Source: Pseudomonadota bacterium
GTDB lineage: Bacteria > Pseudomonadota > Gammaproteobacteria > Steroidobacterales > SZUA-146
Direction of reading: 5' to 3'
NCBI GenBank assembly: GCA_039028935.1
Contig: JBCCHD010000017.1
Span: 1 to 64,000 of the forward strand
Length of the DNA stretch: 64,000 bases
Part shown: positions 55,538 through 64,000 of the stretch, in pieces
Layout of the letters: every line of letters begins with the position of its first letter
How positions within the stretch are numbered: position 1 is the first letter of the stretch
Position numbers and translations under genes: made by a program
The notes under the pieces: generated by a model
The model's database searches: none
Seen by the model: the letters and a program-made list of their open reading frames with translations, nothing else
What the model was told of the DNA's origin: nothing

Positions 55538-56566
55538 TCAAGCAATCCGGTCTGCTTCCATTCTCAGCGCGCCGCCAATTCCGTCTTCGGCGTCGGTATG
55601 GCCATTGCCATCTATAAACCACAACCGGCTTTCGACACCTTCGGCGAGGAGTGCGTTGTGCAACCGCCATGCGGCGGTGGGTAAGCACACATGGTCTGCT
55701 CTTCCATGCACCATGGAGATATTGATATCGCGCAGGCGCGCGAGACACTCCGGTTGAAGTAGCTGCCCCTCCTGCATGAAACCACCGGCCAGCATGTAGA
55801 CGACCTCCAGGCTCGCAAATGGAATCAGGGTGGCCGGTGTGGCTAAAGTGGCGTTGATTCGATCTTGATCGCGTATGGCGGACGACAACGCAAGTTCATA
55901 GGCCACAAAGGCAGCCGCCGCCGACTCCCGGGTGGCCGGATCGTTGAGCAACTGTTGGTAACCTTCGAGAAGGTCATCGGGTGCATTTCCCCCCATCGCC
56001 GGGTGCGTGATCACAAAATCGCGATAAGCTTCCCAAACGTCCGGATAGTGCATCGCCGTCGATCCGTTGCGGAAAAGATTATCGACCTCATCTCGCAGAA
56101 ACGTGAAAATGCCCCGCAGAAGCAAATTGTTCATTCGATCCGGATGCGCCTGGGCGTAGGCGAGTGCTAGCGTAGAGCCCCAGGAGCCACCGAGCACCAA
56201 ATGCCAGGCGGTCACACCGAGATGGTCGCGGAGCACTTCCAAGTCGGCAACGAGGTGATCCGTCGTGTTGTCCGCCAGTGCGCCATCGAAGTTCTCCGAC
56301 ACATTTGGACGACTCTTACCCGATCCGCGTTGGTCGAGCAATACGATGCAATATTTTTCTGGGTCGAAGAATTGACGCACACCCGGCCGCGTACCGCCAC
56401 CCGGACCGCCATGTAAAAACAGTGCCGGCAGGCCGTCTCGATTGCCGGATAGTTCGTAGTAGAGCTCGTGCTTGGCTTCGTCGCCCACCGCCAGAAAACC
56501 GGTCTCATACGGCTCAATCGGTGGGTGAAGTTCGGTAGCGGGTTTGTCATTTCTCACTGCTTTCAT
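55538..56566 (-). CDS. pip: Proline iminopeptidase (prolyl aminopeptidase, S33)
   Basis: This protein of about 342 residues is an alpha/beta hydrolase of peptidase family S33. Landmarks are LFLHGGPGGGTRPG, LLDQRGSGKSRP, the nucleophile elbow GGSWGSTLAL, an acid in HGRADHVC and a His in NGHTDAEDG. It removes N-terminal proline from peptides in the cytoplasm. The ATG at 56566 is preferred over the TTG at 56581 because GAGAG lies just before it. Confidence 0.93.
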   Translation of the reverse strand: MKAVRNDKPATELHPPIEPYETGFLAVGDEAKHELYYELSGNRDGLPALFLHGGPGGGTRPGVRQFFDPEKYCIVLLDQRGSGKSRPNVSENFDGALADNTTDHLVADLEVLRDHLGVTAWHLVLGGSWGSTLALAYAQAHPDRMNNLLLRGIFTFLRDEVDNLFRNGSTAMHYPDVWEAYRDFVITHPAMGGNAPDDLLEGYQQLLNDPATRESAAAAFVAYELALSSAIRDQDRINATLATPATLIPFASLEVVYMLAGGFMQEGQLLQPECLARLRDINISMVHGRADHVCLPTAAWRLHNALLAEGVESRLWFIDGNGHTDAEDGIGGALRMEADRIA

Positions 56567-57107
56567 CGGTTCTCTCAACAATTTGTCTTGCGTGTCGGTA
56601 CGATGATGAGAAATCAGACCTGACTCTCCTCATCACTCATTCGTGTACATGCGATTGGCTTACAGGCTCCCTTTATGCCTCGTTCACGCGTCGACCGAAC
56701 GTATTGAGGCAATTCCGTGGAATTAGTGCCGACTACCCTACCGACCCTGTGCTGCCTAAACACTCTTGAACGTTGCTCATAGTGTTAAACTCAGCTTGGG
56801 TAGTTTAACAACCTTATGGAAACAAAGAGCGCTTTTTTTCAACGACTGCTGGCTGTCCGTCTGCAGTTCGCTCCGATACTTCACTCTTAAGCGCGGCAAC
56901 CTATATTTAGCCTCGTATCAAGCCGAGAATACGCCAGCGACTCAACAAAAAAGGCATGCTGTTGCTCAACCCATGGCCATGGAGCAGCCATTGTTCACGC
57001 CTTACTACCTCACCATGCTCCCTAGCTCGATGTATACAATTTTGTAGAACTCAATACTGGCTGCCTACGCTATACTAGGACGCGATCCAACCGTATGAAT
57101 CGAAACC
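56567..57107. other. Divergent promoter region
   Basis: This 541-bp gap separates pip from the two-component system. It holds the perfect inverted repeat at 56784-56809. The open frame inside it (56766-57047) has no good start or pattern and is not called. Confidence 0.5.
56784..56809. promoter_or_regulatory. Perfect 8-bp inverted repeat with 10-nt spacer
   Basis: GTTAAACT and AGTTTAAC flank cagcttgggt. The site is about 300 bp upstream of the two-component operon and could be an operator or a hairpin. The regulator is unknown. Confidence 0.35.
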
Positions 57108-57782
57108 ATGCATGTACTCATTATTGAAGACGACCATGAAACAGCCGCGTTTATCGAACGCGGCTTGCGGGAACGAGAATGCAGCTCTGAGCATTGCGAC
57201 TCACTCGAATCCGCCTTGCTTACCGCGCCTTCCAGTCGTTTCGATGTCATTATATTTGACCGCTTGTTGCCCGGTAACTTAGACGGCGTCGACGCCGTCG
57301 CGCTCTTGCGCAAAGCCAACGTAGAAACGCCCATTATCATGTTAACCGCTTTGTCAGGCATTGAAGATCGGGTCAGCGGCCTCTCCGCAGGTGCCGATGA
57401 TTACATGGTCAAGCCGTTTGCGTTTGAAGAACTATTTGCTCGACTTCAGGCACTCATGCGGCGCAAACCGATGCAACCAGAGATCAACCGCATCAAGATT
57501 GGCGATTTATCCTTGGACAGAACGACACAGCAAGTACTACGGGCAGGACAGGAGATCGATCTTTCTCGCCGAGAGTACAAAATTCTTGACCTGTTGATGA
57601 TGCATTCCGGAGAACTCGTCACCCGGACCATGTTGTTAGAGAAAATCTGGGGCTATGGTTTCGACCCTAAGACCAGCATCGTACAGACCCATGTGTCGCG
57701 TTTGCGCAGTAAGATCGACAAGCCCTTTGACAAAGAACTGATAAAAACGGTTCGCGGCTCTGGATATATGCTAAGTGAATAG
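57108..57782 (+). CDS. OmpR/PhoB-family response regulator
   Basis: This 224-residue protein has a receiver domain (VLIIEDDHE, phospho-acceptor in IIFDRLLPG, MLTALSG, MVKPFAFEE) and a C-terminal winged-helix DNA-binding domain (LSRREYKILDLLM ... TRTMLLEKIWGYGF, then VSRLRSKID). It is the regulator partner of the histidine kinase that starts 8 bases before its stop. The target may be the G8-domain gene that follows; this is inference from order. Confidence 0.95.
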   Translation: MHVLIIEDDHETAAFIERGLRERECSSEHCDSLESALLTAPSSRFDVIIFDRLLPGNLDGVDAVALLRKANVETPIIMLTALSGIEDRVSGLSAGADDYMVKPFAFEELFARLQALMRRKPMQPEINRIKIGDLSLDRTTQQVLRAGQEIDLSRREYKILDLLMMHSGELVTRTMLLEKIWGYGFDPKTSIVQTHVSRLRSKIDKPFDKELIKTVRGSGYMLSE

Positions 57783-59169
57783 TGTTAGCCGACTGATCAC
57801 AAGTCAAACCTTTAAGGTATCGATCGCCACCTCGTTAGTCGTATCGCTGATCGCCGCTGTATTCGTCGCGGGTATTGCGTGGCTGGATATACAAAGGGCT
57901 GAGCAAGATGAGATCGAAACGTTACAACACGAAGTCGAGGAGCTTATCGAGTTCATTGAAGAAGATGGCTTAGATGCCGTTATCATTGATCGCAGTGATG
58001 AGTATGGTCCATTGTGGCCTGATGAAGAGGCGGATGTGTTGACGGCCGACAACAGCGTTCTTCTTCGCGTAGCGCACAAGGGTAAGGCTGTATTGGGCTT
58101 CGAGGCACTGGACGCACCGCTCGGTTGGGCATGGTTAGAGTACCCCTTCGAGCGCCACGAGACGGACGAAAAGCCCCGCCTTCGCACACTCAGTGTCAAT
58201 ATGGAAAACGACATTACCGTTGTTGGCGCCTTGCCTCACGGTGCTGAGTATCAAACCGCCCTGGCCTTTTTAAGAAAAGGGGTACTGGGACTCCTTTTTG
58301 TTGTGCTACCGCTTGCCCTGCTAACCGCCATTTTAATTAGCCAGTACGTGTTTCGGCGCTTGGAAAAAGTCTCTACATCGATCGATGCCATTACCGCAGG
58401 TGAACTTGCCGCGCGCGTCCCGACAAGCATCAAGAATGATGAGTTTGATCAACTCGCCAAAAAAGTTAATGCCATGATGCATCAGATACGCAGCTTGATG
58501 AAGAACGTCGAAAACGTCTCCGTTGGCATCGCGCACGACTTAAAAACCCCGCTCACGCGTCTTGATCAACGCCTGCAATATATCGAACACGACAAGCATA
58601 ATCCGGTAGCGGTACAAAAACATCTGGATATTGCCCACACCAACATCCAATCCTTACTCGGTGTGTTTGGCGCTCTCCTGCGCCTTGCCGAGATTGACTC
58701 CGGGAAAAGAAAAGACAATTTTTCACCGCTCTCCCTGAGTGAATTGGTCGACGATGTCGCCGACACGTATGCAACCGTGTTCAGTGAAAAAGGCAGGAAA
58801 CTGGACATCTCAATCGTGCCCAATTTGGACACAATCGGCGACAAGAATTTAATCGCGCAACTTATTTCCAACTTGTTAGAGAACGCACTTCAACACGCGA
58901 ATGACGAGGGTCGCGCTTGGTTGCGGCTGCAGTTACATAATGATGGCATTGTGTTGCAAATCGGCGACGATGGGCCTGGCATTCCTGATAACGAAAGAGA
59001 GCGTATTTTCGAACGCTTTTACCGGCTCGACAAAGGCCGCAACACGCCGGGTAATGGCCTGGGGCTTAGCCTGGTATCGAGTATTTGCGCACTCCATGAC
59101 GCCAAAATCCATCTTTACCCCAATCAACCTGGCCTAGTAATCGATATTGTCTTTCCACCGCCACGTTAA
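57775..59169 (+). CDS. Sensor histidine kinase with HAMP domain
   Basis: This 464-residue inner-membrane kinase has a first membrane segment at about 14-35 and a second at about 165-185 enclosing an acidic periplasmic loop. A HAMP domain follows (FRRLEKVSTSIDAI), then the phospho-acceptor His in IAHDLKTPLTRL and an ATP-binding domain with N-box NLLENALQHA and G1-box GDDGPGIP. The GTG start at 57775 overlaps the regulator stop, showing translational coupling. The ligand is unknown. Confidence 0.95.
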   Translation: MNSVSRLITSQTFKVSIATSLVVSLIAAVFVAGIAWLDIQRAEQDEIETLQHEVEELIEFIEEDGLDAVIIDRSDEYGPLWPDEEADVLTADNSVLLRVAHKGKAVLGFEALDAPLGWAWLEYPFERHETDEKPRLRTLSVNMENDITVVGALPHGAEYQTALAFLRKGVLGLLFVVLPLALLTAILISQYVFRRLEKVSTSIDAITAGELAARVPTSIKNDEFDQLAKKVNAMMHQIRSLMKNVENVSVGIAHDLKTPLTRLDQRLQYIEHDKHNPVAVQKHLDIAHTNIQSLLGVFGALLRLAEIDSGKRKDNFSPLSLSELVDDVADTYATVFSEKGRKLDISIVPNLDTIGDKNLIAQLISNLLENALQHANDEGRAWLRLQLHNDGIVLQIGDDGPGIPDNERERIFERFYRLDKGRNTPGNGLGLSLVSSICALHDAKIHLYPNQPGLVIDIVFPPPR

Positions 59170-59317
59170 CCCTACACCTTTTGCATTACATTTTTGTATG
59201 GTTACGCAACACATATTGTAAGCCCGCTTCGCCCATTTTTCGCCAATAATAGTTCAACTGCTACTCGATACTCGTTGTATGCGGTGCTCACCCACTAAAC
59301 TGTAAAGGCGGAACAAG

Positions 59318-61585
59318 ATGAAAAAAGTAGGCGTTGAAAGACTTCGTTTTTTCCTTATCGGACTCACTTTGTCGGCTTTATGCGGATGCGGTGCATCAGG
59401 GACAACCAACGAACCCTTACCGGACGCGGAATCGACAACCCTCGACACACGTGCCGGATCGGATCAATCCTCAACGACCGGAGCGGATCAAGTCGCCGAC
59501 ACGAGTGCGAATGAAGCCGTGGGAACCGGAATGGATCGCGATCCGGATAACGGCGTTGCACCCGACACGGGGACGCCAGTAGGTCAGGGTCATTCGGGTC
59601 ATCACTGCATGATGATTCCCGATTTTGCGAGCGCGGATTTAGCTACCCATACAGCCGCTCAGTCTGGCGCATGGTCCGAAGCCTCAACGTGGGGTGGAAG
59701 CATGCCGGACACCGGTGCTCGGGTACTCATACCAGAAGGAATTATTGTCACCTTGAACCAAGTGCTCAATAGTCGGTTAAAACTGGTTCGTATTGATGGC
59801 ACACTGGCGTTCGACACACAACAAAACACTCGGCTTCGTGTCGACACGCTTTATAGTGCATGCAGTGGCACGCTACAAATAGGCACAGCACAAAATCCCG
59901 TTGCTTCGGGGGTTAAAGCCGAGGTGGAGTTTATTGATGAAGGTCCCGTCAGCGATGCCAAAAGACTCAGCCGGGGCGCCATTTTGGCCGGTCGCACTAC
60001 GATTTACGGCACCCCTAAAACGCATCGATCAATCATCAGCCCTCAAGCTCAGCAAGGCGATACCGTTTTGAATCTTACCACCGCCCCTAGCGGCTGGGCC
60101 TTGGGCGATCAACTGGTCGTTACCGGCACAATGCCGAATGATCCGACGAGTGATGAACTACGCACCATCTCTCAGATTAATCAAACCATCGTGTCGCTGG
60201 ATGCACCGCTAAATCTTGATCACACAGCCCCCCGCGCCGATTTAAACGTTTATGTGGCCAACGTCAGTCGGAACGTCGAATTTCGCTCGGAAAACACCGA
60301 CATCGCGCATCGAGGCCACGTCATGTTGATGAGTGCGGATGTGGCTATTCACCACGCGCGATTCACTGAACTAGGCCGAACGGATAAAACTCGCCCACTT
60401 GATGACGTCGAGTTTATTTTCGACGACCCGGATAGCTCCGGCGATGATGCGCCCGCCGCCGCAAATGTTGTGCAACTCGGCGGTTCGAACATCCGTGGGC
60501 GATATGCGATTCACTTTCACCAGATTGGCACACAACCGAATAGCGCGGCAGCACTAGTCAAAGGCTCAGTCGTTTTCAACGGCCCAGGTTGGGGCTTTGT
60601 CAATCACTCCTCGCACGTCAACTTTATCGACAATGTCTCCTATGGATTACAGGGTGCGGGCTTTTACACAGAAGCCGGCGATGAAATTGGTCGCATGGAA
60701 GGAAACATTGCTATACGCAGCGTGAACAGCTCATTCACTCTCGATGATCAGGGCGCAATTGATCCAGATCTTCGGGCCTCGCACATGGACTATGGCCACG
60801 ATGGCGACGGCTTTTGGCTTACAGGCACTCGTGTCAGCCTAATCAACAACGTGTCTGCAGGCGCATCTGCGCATGGCATTATTTACTGGACCGATGGCAT
60901 TATGGAACCCACGTCGGGTTGGACCACACGCGTATCGATTCCTGTCGCCCACCTTCCCAATGGCAATCTTATCCCCAACCGAGAATCAGTGCCCGTCTGG
61001 TGGGCACCTATGGCGGAAAGCCGAGGCAACGAATCCTACGGCGCCACAGTCGGCTTCAGAATTCGCTATATCCACGCAAAAAACTATCTCGGCCGTGACG
61101 ACCAAACCGATTTTCACCGCTCGCCACCGCAAGACTATATCGAAACCCTAACGCCGAACGTTAACGAGTTGACCGTTTGGGGCAGTCGAGATGGCGTATT
61201 GCTAAACTACAACGAACGCATGAGTCTACTGGGCGCAAAGATTGTCGGCTTCGGCCGGGATGTGAGTGAGTTCAGTTTTAACGAAGGTACCGCGAAATCG
61301 GGGATCGGATTAGATCTCTCTAACGACTCTACCCATGGCCCCGGGCGGGTTGAGAATGTCAGTATCGAGGGCTTTGGGATGGCCTTTGCCTCGCCTGTGA
61401 ACAGTGCATGGCAAATACGGGATATGCAGCTAACCAGTAACGGCACAGATCTGCTGTTCGTTGAACCCGAGAGTGCGGCAACAACTATCGTCTTTTATAA
61501 TCTTAGCTATGAGAGTTTTACCATTCACGATCAAGAGGACGCCACCGAGTTCCCGGGCCATGTGTCGGTCATTAACTCGCCTTAA
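59318..61585 (+). CDS. G8-domain parallel beta-helix lipoprotein
   Basis: This 755-residue lipoprotein (lipobox ALCGC) has a Thr/Asp-rich linker and a GHSGHHC segment. A G8 domain follows (about 105-225; WSEASTWGGSMPDTGARVLI), then a long parallel beta-helix with HVMLMSADVAIHHA, IHFHQIG, GWGFVNHSSHVNF and repeated short strands. G8 plus beta-helix is the architecture of animal CEMIP and TMEM2, which act on hyaluronan. In bacteria the role is unproven, but binding or cleavage of a surface polysaccharide is a reasonable inference. It follows the two-component system and ends at a strong terminator. Confidence 0.85.
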   Translation: MKKVGVERLRFFLIGLTLSALCGCGASGTTNEPLPDAESTTLDTRAGSDQSSTTGADQVADTSANEAVGTGMDRDPDNGVAPDTGTPVGQGHSGHHCMMIPDFASADLATHTAAQSGAWSEASTWGGSMPDTGARVLIPEGIIVTLNQVLNSRLKLVRIDGTLAFDTQQNTRLRVDTLYSACSGTLQIGTAQNPVASGVKAEVEFIDEGPVSDAKRLSRGAILAGRTTIYGTPKTHRSIISPQAQQGDTVLNLTTAPSGWALGDQLVVTGTMPNDPTSDELRTISQINQTIVSLDAPLNLDHTAPRADLNVYVANVSRNVEFRSENTDIAHRGHVMLMSADVAIHHARFTELGRTDKTRPLDDVEFIFDDPDSSGDDAPAAANVVQLGGSNIRGRYAIHFHQIGTQPNSAAALVKGSVVFNGPGWGFVNHSSHVNFIDNVSYGLQGAGFYTEAGDEIGRMEGNIAIRSVNSSFTLDDQGAIDPDLRASHMDYGHDGDGFWLTGTRVSLINNVSAGASAHGIIYWTDGIMEPTSGWTTRVSIPVAHLPNGNLIPNRESVPVWWAPMAESRGNESYGATVGFRIRYIHAKNYLGRDDQTDFHRSPPQDYIETLTPNVNELTVWGSRDGVLLNYNERMSLLGAKIVGFGRDVSEFSFNEGTAKSGIGLDLSNDSTHGPGRVENVSIEGFGMAFASPVNSAWQIRDMQLTSNGTDLLFVEPESAATTIVFYNLSYESFTIHDQEDATEFPGHVSVINSP

Positions 61586-61605
61586 TAATGATAGGTCAAT
61601 GGCTT

Positions 61606-61631
61606 AACCCCGCTTTCGAGCGGGGTTTTTA
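61606..61631 (+). terminator. Rho-independent terminator
   Basis: The hairpin AACCCCGCTTTCGAGCGGGG is followed by TTTTTATT. It lies 20 bp after the G8-domain gene stop and closes the unit of that gene. Confidence 0.9.
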
Positions 61632-61992
61632 TTGAGAACAATTACGGACCCAGCACGCGCCCTAACCGATCACTACAACACTAAATGCATCACCCGATTG
61701 CCCAATATTGGTGTTGGTCTAGCGCGCATGGGTATTCGCCCGCGCGTCGTTGGCAATAATCAGAAGCGAGGAGAGCCAAGTCCAAATTGATTCGAACGGC
61801 AGAACAAGTCCACGATGCGCTCGATATGCGTCCGACGCGATGACGATGGATTAACTCACTGATCCATTGCTGAACTCGATCAGCCATTTTCTTAGACCGA
61901 TTAAAATGAGGGAAACAGGCGGCGAATGTCGCTGTTAATAGTGCTTAAAGAAATTGATTGTCTAACCGCTCAGTTGGGGGTGCTAGCGATTT
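61632..61992. other. Intergenic region, no recognisable gene
   Basis: The 407-bp gap between the G8-domain gene and the LuxR-type gene holds the terminator and then about 360 bp with no convincing coding frame on either strand. The small minus-strand frame 61690-61887 was not called. Confidence 0.45.
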
Positions 61993-62685
61993 ATGTCTCA
62001 CGGTCCAATGCCATCGATTTCGACAGGCGACGACTGCGTCACTATTCGCGTGTTGATGATCATCGCCACAAGGCTCTACCGAGAAGGTCTTGCCCGGCAG
62101 CTTGGGCTGCAGCCGGGTATCGACGTGGTGGCATCGCTGGGGGGTATTTCACAGGCGCTGACCGAGTGTCAGCGACAGCAACCCAATATCTTGCTCATCG
62201 ACCTCGCCGTGCCTGGCAGTCGAGAATTTCTGTTCGATGTAAAAGCGGGCTTTCCAGCGATCCGGACCGTGTGCATGTCGGTACCGGATTGTGCCGATAG
62301 TATCGTCGCCTGCGCGGAGACGGGAGTGTCCGGGTTTCTCACGCAAGAGGGGTCGGTTGAGGAGCTGATTGAGGCCATGCACGGTGCGCTGCGAGGACAG
62401 TTCGCGTGTTCTCCTGATGTCACGGCAGTTCTGGTGCAAAGACTGTCAAGCTACTCCGTAAGCCAGGCCCCCAATGATCTGGTCGCAACACTTACCGAGC
62501 GTGAGCTGCAGGTTGTGCGGCTTATCGACCGTGGACTCACCAATAAAGCCATCGCCACTCGCCTTATGATCAGCGTGCCGACCGTCAAAAATCACGTCCA
62601 CCATATTCTGGATAAGCTCAATGTGCGGTCACGCACAGAAGCGGCCTCGCTCGTCAGAAAGTCGTACAAGCTCGTACAGCTCTAG
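61993..62685 (+). CDS. LuxR/NarL-type regulator with atypical receiver
   Basis: This 230-residue protein has a CheY-like N-terminal domain and a C-terminal LuxR HTH (LTERELQVVRLIDRGLTNKA, then a recognition helix around SVPTVKNHVHHILDKL). The receiver keeps an aspartate in LLIDLAVPG but lacks the N-terminal acidic pair (VLMIIATRLYREG) and the conserved lysine (GFLTQEGSVEE). It may therefore act without phosphorylation. No partner kinase is next to it. The start is the ATG at 61993, with no strong Shine-Dalgarno. Confidence 0.85.
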   Translation: MSHGPMPSISTGDDCVTIRVLMIIATRLYREGLARQLGLQPGIDVVASLGGISQALTECQRQQPNILLIDLAVPGSREFLFDVKAGFPAIRTVCMSVPDCADSIVACAETGVSGFLTQEGSVEELIEAMHGALRGQFACSPDVTAVLVQRLSSYSVSQAPNDLVATLTERELQVVRLIDRGLTNKAIATRLMISVPTVKNHVHHILDKLNVRSRTEAASLVRKSYKLVQL

Positions 62686-63037
62686 GTTCCATACTCCAAA
62701 TTCAGCCAGTAGGCACGACACCAAACGAACCATTCCCTTGACCGTTGTAACGCATCTACGAGCCTCAGTACGGCTCCGTTATGCTCTCTCGTGTATGACC
62801 TCCCACGCGGCCTTATCAATGTCGGCCTTTGGATCGTACGGCACGTTGTGAATCGTCTCTATCAAGCCTCTCGCATGAATCTTTGGATCTATCCAAGGAT
62901 GCATATCTCGATCTCTCCCGATTGGATCACCGGTTTAGTCCCTGGTTGAAATCCCTCATATCCACTTCTTGATCGAATACTCCATGGTTTGAGTCTGACG
63001 TAGAACCAATAATGCGTTCAACTAACTGGAGTATCGA
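62686..63037. other. Intergenic region, no recognisable gene
   Basis: This 352-bp gap lies between the LuxR-type gene and the terminal gene pair. It shows no convincing coding frame. A GGAG at about 63028 sets the GTG start at 63038. Confidence 0.45.
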
Positions 63038-63439
63038 GTGAAAAAACCCGTCGTTGGACTGCTACTAAATTCCAAGCTGCTGACCAGCTTGGCGCTTTAC
63101 GAAATCGAGCAGTGCGAAGACCTCGACTGGATAGAACTCGATCTGCAGGACGGTCGCATCACGCCGATCGGCGGCGGAGACGACCCAGACGTCTACTTAA
63201 TCGGAATCGAGGGCGAAAACAACGTGACGGACAGTATCAATATTCTGCTCAACCACCCAGATAGCGCGGTTGTACGACTTCAGTCGCAGGCAAATCGGGC
63301 AGAGCTCTACACGTTAAAACTGCACCGTACAGCTGCACATGACGATCCGGGAATGAGTGAACTTGTCGAGTTGATTCGAAGTGCAATCAAGCAGCGTCTG
63401 AGCAACCGAAGCAATCCAATCATTGAGGAGAGGTGCTGA
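63038..63439 (+). CDS. Unknown acidic protein, 133 residues
   Basis: This small acidic protein has no signal peptide. It begins KKPVVGLLLNSKLLTSLALYEIEQ, which can be read as a short Rossmann-like strand and helix, and has a GGGDDPDVYLIGIEG turn. I do not recognise a family. The GTG start at 63038 has a GGAG about 7 bases before it. Its TGA overlaps the ATG of the next gene (TGATG), so the two are coupled and may work together. Confidence 0.7.
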   Translation: MKKPVVGLLLNSKLLTSLALYEIEQCEDLDWIELDLQDGRITPIGGGDDPDVYLIGIEGENNVTDSINILLNHPDSAVVRLQSQANRAELYTLKLHRTAAHDDPGMSELVELIRSAIKQRLSNRSNPIIEERC

Positions 63440-64000
63440 TGTTTTCGTATGCAGTCAATATTCGCGATACCGACTATCCCGCCGTTCGACATGTGTTGGA
63501 CGATGGTCACCTTGGCATGAGCGACGAACAAATCGAAGAAGTTTTACTCGAGGTGTTTCCCGATCCCTCTCCTGAAGAAGTCGAGAATTTTATGCGTTCG
63601 TTGCAGCGCATCGGACGTCGAGCCTTGCCGGTTGTGCGCAATCTGATTCCGGTGGCTCAGAGCGTATTACCTGCGTTGGGTCCCTACGGTATGTTAGCCA
63701 GCGCAGGGCTCGGCGTTGTGAATCAGCTCTTGCCACCCCAGCGTCAGCGATCAGGACAGCCCCAGCGACCACAACAACAGCGCCCGACTCGTCATCCCGC
63801 TACACCTCGCGCCACACCGCCGAGTCGTCCAACACCACGCCCTCTTGTCCCAACGCAGCGCGCCCCTACCGCTCCAGGCACAACAGCACCCGCCGCTGCT
63901 CAACTCGTGTCGTTGTTGAGTCAACCACAGGTGATGCAGTCGCTACTGGCCATGGTGATGGGGCAACGCGGGCGCACTAGCGCAAGCGCGGGTGGTCGTC
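63439..64000 (+). CDS. Unknown protein with Pro/Gln/Arg-rich linker (cut by window end)
   Basis: The frame is open from the ATG at 63439 to the end of the window (187 codons, no stop). It starts with a short acidic domain (MSDEQIEEVLLEVFPDPSPEE), then a helical stretch (LGPYGMLASAGLGVVNQLLPP), then a Gln/Pro/Arg-rich low-complexity linker and another hydrophobic helix (QLVSLLSQPQVMQSLLAMVM). I do not recognise the family. The repeated hydrophobic helices joined by linkers recall self-assembling or shell-associated proteins, which is only an impression. Confidence 0.7.
   Translation, partial: MFSYAVNIRDTDYPAVRHVLDDGHLGMSDEQIEEVLLEVFPDPSPEEVENFMRSLQRIGRRALPVVRNLIPVAQSVLPALGPYGMLASAGLGVVNQLLPPQRQRSGQPQRPQQQRPTRHPATPRATPPSRPTPRPLVPTQRAPTAPGTTAPAAAQLVSLLSQPQVMQSLLAMVMGQRGRTSASAGGR

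Noticed and set aside
56766..57047. 93-codon plus-strand frame in the pip/two-component gap
   Set aside because: No good start or Shine-Dalgarno, and it contains the inverted repeat; more likely promoter DNA.
61690..61887. Small minus-strand frame after the G8 gene
   Set aside because: No protein pattern or ribosome site.
1..64000. CRISPR arrays, tRNA or rRNA genes
   Set aside because: No regular spacer repeats, tRNA arms or rRNA signatures were seen on reading.

Overview
The window looks like the chromosome of a Gram-negative bacterium, most likely a free-living gammaproteobacterium. Supporting signs are lipoprotein and Sec signal peptides, a TonB-dependent receptor, PEP-CTERM-type sorting tails with a PrsT-like TPR lipoprotein, sigma-54-like and Zur-like promoter elements, and a moderately high GC content with AT-rich promoters. 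Species cannot be assigned from sequence reading alone. No rRNA, tRNA or CRISPR array was seen.

Layout. 0-6.6 kb: the 3' end of an aspartate dehydrogenase, a tryptophan 2,3-dioxygenase, a receiver-GGDEF-degenerate EAL protein, an unrecognised 469-residue protein, a TerB-like protein and a small unknown. 6.7-12.4 kb: a PEP-CTERM protein with a perfect sigma-54 consensus promoter, then (same strand) a SnoaL-like protein, an alpha/beta hydrolase and a PrsT-like TPR lipoprotein. 12.8-20.4 kb: a quinone-oxidoreductase-like MDR enzyme, a secreted metallo-beta-lactamase-fold protein, a YeiH-type exporter, and a two-gene unit of a giant membrane patatin and an amidohydrolase lipoprotein.

20.7-35.4 kb is the most coherent block and reads as a zinc-starvation island: a MerC-like membrane protein, a ZrgA-like His-rich lipoprotein, a DUF3299 lipoprotein, an ABC ATPase and FtsX-type permease, a beta-helix lipoprotein, three paralogous secreted proteins with a conserved HxHxDF motif, a TonB receptor, a membrane-fused aminopropyltransferase-like protein, and a Fur-family regulator that is best read as Zur. 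Two good Zur-box-like palindromes (27022-27041 and 34691-34708) sit just upstream of these genes. The three paralogs share a core but end in three different ways: a VPxPA-type CTERM tail, no tail, and thrombospondin-3 plus dockerin-like calcium repeats.

35.4-43.7 kb is accessory: a methyltransferase broken at a run of ten G, a 943-residue secreted unknown, a YgeA-like racemase, a lipoprotein hydrolase, a complete IS3-family element with perfect 24-bp ends, a MITE-like inverted repeat and a dead OrfA fragment. 43.7-54.9 kb is a 3544-residue secreted Fn3-SpvB-RHS protein with a C-terminal JAMM/DUF4329-like domain, followed by an overlapping small lipoprotein with a strong Shine-Dalgarno and TTG start, a candidate toxin-immunity pair. 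55.5-64 kb holds a proline iminopeptidase, a two-component system followed by a G8-domain lipoprotein and a strong terminator, an atypical LuxR-type regulator, and two overlapping unknown genes, the last cut by the window edge.
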